From: Baekduia alba
Lineage (GTDB): Bacteria > Actinomycetota > Thermoleophilia > Solirubrobacterales > Solirubrobacteraceae
Length of the DNA: 64,000 bases
NCBI RefSeq assembly: GCF_028416635.1
Contig: NZ_CP114013.1
Location: 4,030,001 to 4,094,000, forward strand
Direction of reading: 5' to 3'
This document shows positions 57,965-64,000 of this stretch, one piece after another. The position numbers and the translations under genes are program-made. Each line of letters opens with the position of its first letter. The first letter of the stretch is position 1. Under the pieces are notes generated by a model that was not told where the DNA came from, ran no database searches, and saw nothing but the letters and a program-made list of their open reading frames with translations.

Positions 57965-58327
57965 ATGAGAGAACCCGTCAGCGGCGGCGCGCCCGCCGGC
58001 CCGTACACCCCCGGGATCATCGCCTCCGGGCGCCAGCTCTTCGTCTCCGGACAGGGTCCGCTGCGCGATGGCGTCGTCGTCGAGGGCACGATCGAGGAGC
58101 AGACGCGCCTCACGCTCGAGAACGTCGGCGTCGTCCTGCGCAACGCCGGCGCGTCGTTCGCCGACGTCGCGCGCGTCGGCGTGTTCCTGGAGGATCTCGA
58201 CGACTTCGCCGCGATGAACGCCGTCTACATGGAGTTCTTCGACGAGCCGCGCCCGGCGCGCACGACGGTCGGCGCGAAGCTGATGGGCATCAAGGTCGAG
58301 ATCGACTGCGTGGCGTTCCTGCCTTGA
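57965..58327 (+). CDS. RidA family protein
   Basis: This 120-residue protein has APAGPYTPGIIASGRQLFVS near 9-28, QTRLTLENVGVVLRNAGASF near 46-65 and ends with PARTTVGAKLMGIKVEIDCV, where the conserved Arg of imine-hydrolysing RidA is present (PARTTV). It likely removes reactive enamines formed by the PLP enzyme encoded next. Its TGA overlaps the following TTG start. Confidence 0.92.
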   Translation: MREPVSGGAPAGPYTPGIIASGRQLFVSGQGPLRDGVVVEGTIEEQTRLTLENVGVVLRNAGASFADVARVGVFLEDLDDFAAMNAVYMEFFDEPRPARTTVGAKLMGIKVEIDCVAFLP

Positions 58328-59412
58328 CCGCCGTCGGCGACCTCGAGACGCCGGCGCTGGTCGTCGACCTCGACCGCGTCGAGCACAACATCGCGCGCGT
58401 AGCCGCGTATGCCCGGGAGCACGGGCTCGCGGTGGTGCCGCACGCCAAGACGCACAAGACCGAGGCCATCGCGCGCCGCCAGCTGCACGACGGCGCCGCG
58501 GGGCTGACCGTCGCCAAGTCCAGCGAGGCCGAGGCGTTCGCGGCCCGGGGCCTGGGGCCGTTGTTGGTGCACTATCCGAGCGTCGGCGACGCCAAGGCGC
58601 GGCGGCTGGCCGAGGTCGCGGGCGCGGTCGGGCTGACGGTCGCCCTCGACTCGTTGGCGGCGGCCACGCCGCTGGCCGCGGCGATGGCCCGCCGCGGCGT
58701 GGAGGCCGACGTGCTCGTCGAGGTCGACGTCGGGCTGCACCGCACCGGCGTTCCAGCGGGCGACGCGCTGGCGGTGGCCCGTGCCGTCGACGCGCTGCCG
58801 GGCCTGCGGCTGGTCGGCATCTCTGGCTATCCAGGCCACGCGCGCGACGCCGACGGCGGCCCGGCGGCGGCGTTCGCCACGGCCGACGCGCTGCTCGCGC
58901 AGGCGCGCGACGCGCTCCTGAGCGCGGGGCTCAACAGTGAGCGCGTCTCGGGCGGCTCGACGTCGACCGCGCTGCACGCCGCTCGCTCGTCGCTGACCGA
59001 GGTCCGCCCGGGCAACTACGTCTTCCTGGACCGCGGCGATGGCCGCGGCGACGTCTGGGGGCCGCACGACATCGCCCTGACCGTGGTCGCGACCGTGGTG
59101 TCGGTCGCCGTGTCCGGGCGGATGGTGCTCGACGCCGGCAGCAAGACGCTGTCGGAAGCCGCTCCGCCGCGCGGGCTGACCGGCGCCGCCGAGATCGTCG
59201 GCGCGCCAGAGGTCGAGGTGGTGTTCGTCAACGAGGAACACGCCGTCTGCGACATCACGTGCAGCGAGCGGGCCTGGGCCGTCGGCGACCGTGTCCGGCT
59301 GATCCCCAACCACGCCTGCACCTGTGTCAACCTCCACGATCGGCTGTACGCCGCGCGCGGGGACGAGGTCGTGGAGGAGCTGCCGCTGATCGCTCGCGGC
59401 GCGGTGCGCTAG
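58324..59412 (+). CDS. D-threonine aldolase-like fold III PLP enzyme
   Basis: This 362-residue protein starts at TTG overlapping the RidA stop. It has the PLP Lys in VPHAKTHKTEAIARRQL near 40-56, VEVDVGLHRTGV near 138-149, and a C-terminal metal motif PNHACTCVNLHDRLYA near 333-348 with His and Cys, typical of metal-activated D-threonine aldolase / D-serine dehydratase-like enzymes. It cleaves or deaminates D-hydroxy amino acids. A RidA partner fits its enamine-forming chemistry. Confidence 0.88.
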   Translation: MTAVGDLETPALVVDLDRVEHNIARVAAYAREHGLAVVPHAKTHKTEAIARRQLHDGAAGLTVAKSSEAEAFAARGLGPLLVHYPSVGDAKARRLAEVAGAVGLTVALDSLAAATPLAAAMARRGVEADVLVEVDVGLHRTGVPAGDALAVARAVDALPGLRLVGISGYPGHARDADGGPAAAFATADALLAQARDALLSAGLNSERVSGGSTSTALHAARSSLTEVRPGNYVFLDRGDGRGDVWGPHDIALTVVATVVSVAVSGRMVLDAGSKTLSEAAPPRGLTGAAEIVGAPEVEVVFVNEEHAVCDITCSERAWAVGDRVRLIPNHACTCVNLHDRLYAARGDEVVEELPLIARGAVR

Positions 59413-60308
59413 CGGATGTCGCGGTGCGCGCCGAGGCTGCGAGCGAGCTCGACGGCAGCCTCGGGGAAGGGACCCAGGGTGGCGTCGGCGGCGGGCAGGA
59501 GCTCGGCGAGCGACAGATGGGGGGCGTCGTGGGTCAACGCGGCGACCGCGGCGACGAAGCGCGCCGTGGCGTCGAGGTGCATCACGGCGGCCGCCGCGTC
59601 GAGCGAGGGGAAGTGCGAGGTCTCCAGATGCTCGGCGCCGAGCGACCTGATGGCGTCGATCGTGTTGGTGTAGGCGTCAGCGTCGGTGTAGGGCGTCGGC
59701 GCCAGCAGACGGCCGTCGCGCGCGATGAACCCCGCGCCCATCGCCGCGTCCGCGACGATCGCGGTTCGCGAGCGCGGCTCCCACAGCCCGACGTGGCCTG
59801 CAGAGTGGCCGGGCAGATGCAGCACCTCCAGGGTCAGCCCGTCGCCGACGTCGATCACCTCGCCGGGGACCAGGTCCCCGTCCAGCGCGGTGTCTGGCCC
59901 GGCCGCGTCGCGCAGCCACGCCCACGTCGCGGCGTCGTAGTCGAGCCCGTGAGCGCGGTACCAGCCGTACCGCCCGTCGGCGATCGCGGCGAAGGACTCG
60001 ATGAGCGGCCGGTCGGCCCCGTGGGCGCGGATCTGGGCGCTGGGCGCCAGCTCCCGGAGCCGCGCGCTGCCGCCGTAGTGGTCGACGTCGGCATGGGTCA
60101 GCACGATGTCGGTCAGGTCGCCCGGCGTCAGCCCGAGCTCCGCCAGCGCCGGGACGAGCGCGTCGTCGGGCGTACTCGCGACGCCGGCGTCCACGAGCAC
60201 GATGCGCTCGGGCCCTCGCACGACCCACTGCGCCATGCTGCGCGCGCCCAGCGGCGAAGTCACGCGGTGGATCCCGCGGGCGACTTCGCGGACCAGCGGT
60301 TCATTCAT
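59409..60308 (-). CDS. Metallo-beta-lactamase fold hydrolase
   Basis: This protein of about 299 residues has the MBL motif in the variant form THADVDHYGG (HxDxDH rather than HxHxDH), PGHSAGHVGLW near 165-175, IVADAAMG and a terminal TSHFPSL His. It belongs to the glyoxalase II-like/MBL superfamily and may hydrolyse thioesters, lactones or phosphoesters. I use ATG 60308, since a start at 60326 would place the operator inside the coding region. Stop codons overlap the convergent D-threonine aldolase-like gene. Confidence 0.8.
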   Translation of the reverse strand: MNEPLVREVARGIHRVTSPLGARSMAQWVVRGPERIVLVDAGVASTPDDALVPALAELGLTPGDLTDIVLTHADVDHYGGSARLRELAPSAQIRAHGADRPLIESFAAIADGRYGWYRAHGLDYDAATWAWLRDAAGPDTALDGDLVPGEVIDVGDGLTLEVLHLPGHSAGHVGLWEPRSRTAIVADAAMGAGFIARDGRLLAPTPYTDADAYTNTIDAIRSLGAEHLETSHFPSLDAAAAVMHLDATARFVAAVAALTHDAPHLSLAELLPAADATLGPFPEAAVELARSLGAHRDIR

Positions 60309-60309
60309 A

Positions 60310-60324
60310 TGAACTTGCGGTTCC
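60310..60324. promoter_or_regulatory. IclR-type operator TGAAC-TTGCG-GTTCC
   Basis: The third GAAC-N5-GTTC inverted repeat in this part of the window, immediately before the MBL gene and before the truncated FAH-type gene on the other strand. Confidence 0.5.
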
Positions 60325-60390
60325 ATCTTCTGAACCTTATCTGATACAACGCCGGCCGACCCCTCGCTCCCCCGGAAGGCCCACACGCAC

Positions 60391-60480
60391 ATGCGCTACC
60401 CGACCATCGCCTTCGACGGCGTCCCCGCGGTCGCCGTCCAGGACGGCGACGAGCTGCGCCAGCCCGCAATGGACCGTTGA
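60391..60480 (+). pseudogene. Truncated fumarylacetoacetate hydrolase-family gene start
   Basis: ATG 60391 opens MRYPTIAFDGVPAVAVQDGD, close to the start of FAH-family hydrolases (MRYATF...GVVDGD). The frame ends at TGA 60480, after only 29 codons. The FAH domain is absent downstream, where the sequence turns into non-coding repeats. It looks like a deletion scar of a gene once divergent from the MBL gene. Confidence 0.45.
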
Positions 60481-61088
60481 GATCGTGATTGATCAGTACC
60501 ACAATCAAAAAAGGGGAGCCGACCGTTCCAGCGGGTGTGGGTTCGCCAACGTGAGACCGTCCCGCCCTCCCACGTGGGGGAGGACGGGATGGTCTCGCGC
60601 TGTCGGTCGAGCTTCGGATCGATCAGTGCTTTTGCGCGGCGTTGTCCGAGCAGCGGCGATTGGCTGTTGAAGGGCCGCAGCCTTCCGCTGGGGGTCGAGG
60701 GCGCAGCCGACAGACGGGGCCGCGGCAGAGCGCGGGCCCGTCAGGTCAGCTCTGCGAGCCGGGGCGGGACCGAGGTCCCGCGAGCTGCATGACCCGGGCC
60801 GTCGACGCGTCGCGGTCCGGGACGCCGGGATCCTGCCGGTTGTGGTCGATGACGTTGACGTACGGCCTCGCCGGGGCCGGCTCGGCCCGCAGCCTCGCCG
60901 TCGCCCGGGTCGGGCACCAGGGCGACGTCGCGGGTCGTCTCACCGGCCGCGACGGCCGAGGACAGTGACGCACGGGCGCTGCGCCCATGGCCGTCCTCTT
61001 CCCACGATCAGGTGTGTCTATCGATACCGCTCCAATGCCTTGGGTGGGGCGTGGGCGGACGTCGCGGGTCAAGCCCGGGATGTCCGGA
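60481..61088. other. Non-coding stretch with large hairpin
   Basis: No convincing gene is seen. The part next to the truncated FAH start holds AT-rich GATTGATCAG and an A6 run, then a strong inverted repeat at 60553-60596. The rest is GC-rich and shows only shadow frames. Confidence 0.55.
60553..60596. repeat. 44-nt imperfect inverted repeat
   Basis: GAGACCGTCCCGCCCTCCC and a 21-nt complementary arm (ending GATGGTCTC) flank ACGT. The pairing is 17 of 19 with one G-T. It may be a bidirectional terminator or a mobile-element end. Confidence 0.5.
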
Positions 61089-61925
61089 TCAGAAGTGGTC
61101 CCGGTAAGCGGCGGTCGCCGCGGCGGTGACCAGGTCGTGGCACGAGCCGTTGGACACGACGAGCCCGCGCACCTCGCGGTCATAGCGCTGGACGTTGCCG
61201 TCGATGCTGGTTGCGCGGCCGGCCGCCTCGGTGACGAGGAGGGCGATGGCCGCTGCGTCCCAGGCGTGGCGGCCGCAGTAGATCGCCGCGTCGAGCTGTC
61301 CAGTCGCGACGCGGCAGCCCTTGAACACCGTCGGCACCCCACTGCGACGGCGCATGGCTGGGGGCGATCCCGCGGCGTCGAGCGTGAAGAACGTGTCGCG
61401 GACCGATCCGGGCGCGTCGCGGCCGTCGCCTGTGCCCCCAACCTTGATCGGCACGCCGAGGGCCGCAGGCGGCGCGACCCGCACGCGCTTGCCGTTGCAC
61501 AACGTGCCGCCGCCCAGGACCGCGGCGAAGCGCTCGCCCGACCGGCCGAGCAGCGGGTTGAGCACGGTGGCCACGAGCGGCCACCCGTCCGGCCCGACGA
61601 GCGCGAGCGCGAAGTTCCAAACCGGTACGCCGAGGTCGCGCGCGCGGGTCCCGTCCAGCGGGTCGCAGACCCACGTGCGGCCTGAGCGCCCTTCGAATGG
61701 GTCGCTCTCCTCGGTCATCACGCCGTCGTAGGGACGCGCCTCGGCGAGGCGGCGCCGGACGAGCGCGTCGATCGCCCGGTCGAGTTCGGTCACGAGGTGC
61801 CCGTCAGGCTTGACCTCCGCGGCGGTGAGATCGGCGCGCAGCATGAGGTCTCTCACCTCGTCGGTGATGCTGGACGCGACGGCCAGCTCGTCGCCGAGCC
61901 CGTTGCGCGAAACGTTGATGTCCAT
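61089..61925 (-). CDS. Inositol monophosphatase family protein
   Basis: This 278-residue protein carries the FIG superfamily metal motifs: VTELDRAIDALV near 45-56, MTEES near 70-74, WVCDPLDGTRARD near 84-96 and HAWDAAAIALLVTEAAGR near 220-237. It dephosphorylates inositol phosphates or related substrates such as 3'-phosphoadenosine 5'-phosphate or histidinol phosphate. The MTEES acid is followed by Asp-Pro rather than GxD as in true IMPases. GGAGGAGG precedes the ATG. Confidence 0.88.
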   Translation of the reverse strand: MDINVSRNGLGDELAVASSITDEVRDLMLRADLTAAEVKPDGHLVTELDRAIDALVRRRLAEARPYDGVMTEESDPFEGRSGRTWVCDPLDGTRARDLGVPVWNFALALVGPDGWPLVATVLNPLLGRSGERFAAVLGGGTLCNGKRVRVAPPAALGVPIKVGGTGDGRDAPGSVRDTFFTLDAAGSPPAMRRRSGVPTVFKGCRVATGQLDAAIYCGRHAWDAAAIALLVTEAAGRATSIDGNVQRYDREVRGLVVSNGSCHDLVTAAATAAYRDHF

Positions 61926-62191
61926 GGTGCTTACCTCCTCCCGGCGGTGGGACGTTCGCCCCCGCCGGGTCGCGCGGCGCCGATGCGTCGCGCGTTGCGT
62001 CGAGCGGCACGATCGTCGCCCGCGGTGACCGTCAGCCCGCGGGGCCTCAGGCGCACTTCGTTGTTCAGAACTAGTTGTTATTGCTGATCATTTGGAGTCT
62101 TTTCGACTTCATCTTGGGCGCCAGAGGGCGCCGCTTCCAACGAGCCTTGGGCTCGCGTTCTCCGACGCGACGCGCGTCGCTGACCGGGCTG

Positions 62192-62572
62192 CTAGGCAGC
62201 CAGCTGCAGCAGCTCGGCGATCGCGGCGCCGATCGGCGGGCCGGCCTCGAGCTCGATGAACCCCCATTGGCCGTTGGGGTTGAGCTCGAGGAACCAGAAC
62301 TTCCCGCCCTGGTCGATCACCAGATCGATCGCGGCGAACTCCAGGGCCCAACGCGCGGGTAAGCGCCAGGCAGCCGCGACGGACGACAGGCGGCAACGCC
62401 ACGTCGGCGTCGAACGTGGGACCACCGACGACTTCGCGGTGCCGCCAGTCCCGTGCCCCGGGTCGTCAGGCCCTTGGACACGCCGCGCCAGGAAGGGTGG
62501 CGGGTCCAGGTTCGCCCACGTCGGTGAGCACATCGTGGATGCCGAACGGCACGACGCCTTCGGTGGCCCCAT
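62192..62572 (-). pseudogene. ATP-grasp C-terminal remnant (MvdC/TgmB-like)
   Basis: The last part of this frame reads FAAIDLVIDQGGKFWFLELN then PNGQWGFIELEAGPPIGAAI, which closely matches the C-terminal metal/ATP site (LExNPNGQW) of ATP-grasp ligases that make graspetides. Upstream residues in the same frame do not resemble the N-terminal and central ATP-grasp domains. It therefore looks truncated and is probably non-functional. Confidence 0.5.
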
Positions 62573-62753
62573 CGGGCGGTGTCTGAAATGGCAAGGTCAT
62601 GTCCTTCCAGGTTGAAGTTGGTCTTCTGGCACCCGAAGACCCGGGCGCGGTCGCCGTGCCGGGAGTTGCACCCGGCGTCCTTCCGAGACGTGGCGCCTCA
62701 AACGGTTCTCGTCCGGCTCGAAAAGCCGGAACGGCGTGGCGGACAACCGAGGA

Positions 62754-62975
62754 TCAGGGCCCGAACCCGGCCGCGACTGCGACTCCGGACGCGGCGACGC
62801 CGCAGCCCGAGCTGGTGCTCGACCAGCGCGGCGGGCTGGGCGACGACGTTGCCGACGAGGCGGCGGCCAGCAGGACGAGGGGTACACCAAGCCAGCGCTG
62901 CCGCGGCGAGAGGCTCGCCAGGCGCTTGCCGATCTTGCGGCGAAGCTGCTCGAGCTGCTCGGAGTCGAACAACAT
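62754..62975 (-). CDS. Small ORF with strong ribosome binding site
   Basis: A 73-residue frame starts MLFDSEQLEQLRRKIGKRLA and has CGAGGAGGAACG just before the ATG, the best Shine-Dalgarno in this stretch. Residues 27-45 are hydrophobic (RWLGVPLVLLAAASSATSS). The C-terminal part is Ser/Gly/Ala-rich with one Cys and no recognised motif. It is upstream of the ATP-grasp remnant on the same strand, so a precursor peptide is conceivable, but a small membrane protein or a frameshifted gene fits as well. Confidence 0.45.
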   Translation of the reverse strand: MLFDSEQLEQLRRKIGKRLASLSPRQRWLGVPLVLLAAASSATSSPSPPRWSSTSSGCGVAASGVAVAAGFGP

Positions 62976-63363
62976 CGTTCCTCCTCGCTTGGGCGTTGGA
63001 AGGGCCCGAGCGCAAGGCGGTCGTCGGTGACGACCGGCGCGAGCCGAATGGCGGTTGCCGGTTCGGCGGTACTGCAGAGACGGGCGCGAGAGGGCAGAGA
63101 AGAAGAAGGGCGCCAAACGGTAATGCCGCGCGCGTGAGGCGCCAAACTCCGCTGCGCTCAAGCTCTTCGCCGGTTCCAGCGAAGCGCCCGACGGCGCCTC
63201 ACGGATCCAGCGAAGGGCGCGTCAGCGCGTCCACAGCAGACGCGGGTCGACGATGTGGACGCGCCGCGGCCGGCAGGCCTCGGGCTCAATTGATCGCATC
63301 CGTTAATCGCGCCCGCCACCAATCGGCGTTACGCCCGGAGCGCCACGTCATAGCCTCGCGGCC
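62976..63363. other. Non-coding stretch with inverted repeat
   Basis: No gene seen. GTGAGGCGCC (63134-63143) and GGCGCCTCAC (63193-63202) are exact 10-bp inverted arms 49 nt apart; CCAGCGAAG occurs twice between and after them. They may form a terminator or recombination-derived structure before the secreted-protein gene. Confidence 0.45.
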
Positions 63364-63918
63364 ATGCCGACCGCAATCTCCAGACGCATCGCCCTCGTCG
63401 CCTTGGCGGCGGCGGCGTTGACCTCGGCCACCGCCGGCCCCGCCGCCGCAGCGGGCACTCCGATCATCGACGGGACCCTCGGCACGGGCGGGACGTGGGC
63501 GCTCTCCATCCGCCACCAGGACATCGGAGCGGTCAAGGGCGTCTGCATCGAGATCGACACCGCGCCGACCAACGGCACCGCAGGCGGTACCGCCGGCGGC
63601 TGCGCGGCCGGCAGCCTGCGCGTGGACCACGGCCTCTTTCCCCTGACCGCGACCAGCCACGAAGGCGACGCCGTGACTTCGGCCGTCGCGGCGGGAATCG
63701 TCGACGCGCGGGCCCACGACGTCCGGTTGACCTTCGCCGACGGCAAGCACCTGAAGATCCTGACCAAGCCGGGACCGCGCGCGTGGCGCCACGTCCTCAA
63801 GATGGACGTGCGCTACTTCGGTGCCGACCTCCTGACCACCTCCTCCGCAGACATCAGGTACTTCAGCGCATACGACCGCCACGGACACCGCATCACCCGG
63901 ATCGAGGGCAAAGCCTGA
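63364..63918 (+). CDS. Secreted protein of unknown function
   Basis: This 184-residue protein has a signal peptide (MPTAISRRIALVALAAAALT, then SATAGPAAAA). The mature part shows a beta-rich pattern with IIDGTLGTGGTWALSIRHQD, GCAAGSLRVDHGLFPLTATS and MDVRYFGADLL. I do not recognise the family. Its stop overlaps the next ATG by one base (TGATG), so an exported or membrane partner follows. Confidence 0.8.
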   Translation: MPTAISRRIALVALAAAALTSATAGPAAAAGTPIIDGTLGTGGTWALSIRHQDIGAVKGVCIEIDTAPTNGTAGGTAGGCAAGSLRVDHGLFPLTATSHEGDAVTSAVAAGIVDARAHDVRLTFADGKHLKILTKPGPRAWRHVLKMDVRYFGADLLTTSSADIRYFSAYDRHGHRITRIEGKA

Positions 63919-64000
63919 TGGCGATGTCCGGCCCCACCTCCCTCCCTGCCGTGGCCGCGGTCGTCGCCGGTCTCCTGGGCGCCGCGTGGGCGACGACCGC
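63918..64000 (+). CDS. Probable membrane or secreted protein, N-terminus only
   Basis: The window ends after 27 codons, MAMSGPTSLPAVAAVVAGLL then GAAWATTA, a hydrophobic N-terminus compatible with a signal peptide or membrane anchor. It is translationally coupled to the secreted-protein gene. Function cannot be judged. Confidence 0.6.
   Translation, partial: MAMSGPTSLPAVAAVVAGLLGAAWATT

Noticed and set aside
60641-60968. Plus-strand frame of about 108 codons after the hairpin
   Set aside because: No recognisable domain, no ribosome binding site, and composition like non-coding high-GC DNA.
62599-63030. Plus-strand 143-codon frame in the decayed region
   Set aside because: Low-complexity Arg/Ala/Gly composition, no binding site or domain; the minus strand holds the better small ORF with AGGAGG.
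1-64000. CRISPR arrays, insertion sequences, prophage genes, origins
   Set aside because: Looked for regularly spaced repeats, transposase or integrase motifs, phage structural genes and DnaA boxes; none was convincing.

Overview
The window is very G+C-rich, tightly packed and full of GTG starts and 1-14 nt gene overlaps. It holds many short-chain dehydrogenases (SDRs), GntR/IclR/LuxR/TetR/MarR/HxlR regulators and sugar ABC transporters. This fits a free-living, probably soil, high-GC actinobacterium; a Solirubrobacterales-like (Conexibacter-type) host is my best guess, but that is inference. No rRNA, intact tRNA, CRISPR, phage or transposase gene was seen.

Region 1 (1-15.6 kb) is an aromatic or organohalide-type catabolic island. 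A leftward operon (SDR, haloalkane dehalogenase-like, NmrA-like, DUF849/BKACE-like, NADPH-FMN reductase, VOC protein) diverges from a dienelactone hydrolase. A TetR gene, a YCII protein, an SDR, a homogentisate-dioxygenase-like / dihydroxyphthalate-decarboxylase-like / USP-like operon and an orphan TAXI binding protein follow. Then comes a rightward operon: ornithine-cyclodeaminase-like, gentisate-dioxygenase-like bicupin, DapA-like aldolase, USP-like. Five of these transcription units carry the same octamer GTATTTGC in their upstream regions. The TetR gene and a distant NmrA-fusion gene share a 17-bp operator-like palindrome.

Region 2 (15.5-19.2 kb) starts with a decayed MFS transporter and an orphan sigma region-4-like ORF. 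HxlR/enoyl-CoA hydratase and uronate-dehydrogenase-like/GntR pairs follow.

Region 3 (19.2-35.7 kb) is the most striking. A seven-gene leftward operon reads RuBisCO-like protein B, RuBisCO-like protein A, DUF1537 kinase (OiaK-like), D-apionate oxidoisomerase-like (ApnO), LutA, LutB, LutC. It is controlled by a divergent GntR regulator through tandem ACTGAGATCTCAGT palindromes. The same palindrome sits upstream of an SDR plus SMP-30 lactonase operon, so sugar oxidation, lactone opening, oxidoisomerisation, phosphorylation and RuBisCO-like cleavage form one regulon. This resembles D-apiose/D-apionate catabolism. The two RuBisCO-like genes are degenerate in complementary halves, which suggests an obligate heteromeric enzyme with one composite active site. 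A sugar ABC transporter lies nearby.

Region 4 (35.8-44.8 kb) carries mixed oxidoreductases, hydrolases and regulators: AhpD-like, GlxA-like, quinone oxidoreductase, FMN hydroxyacid dehydrogenase, alpha/beta hydrolase, cyclase, RidA, LLM and MarR. About 0.8 kb of scar DNA follows, containing a 3' half of tRNA-His (probable integration scar) and an FAD-oxidase fragment.

Region 5 (45.6-60.5 kb) is a glycan/sugar region. It has two secreted GH114-like proteins, three IclR regulators, a GH4 glycosidase-SDR-ABC transporter-LuxR operon, and an SDR / RidA / D-threonine-aldolase-like / metallo-beta-lactamase group. Three promoters here share a GAAC-N5-GTTC inverted repeat.

Region 6 (60.5-64 kb) is decayed. 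It contains a truncated FAH-family gene, an inositol monophosphatase, an ATP-grasp C-terminal remnant, a small ORF with a strong ribosome binding site, and the start of a secreted-protein operon.
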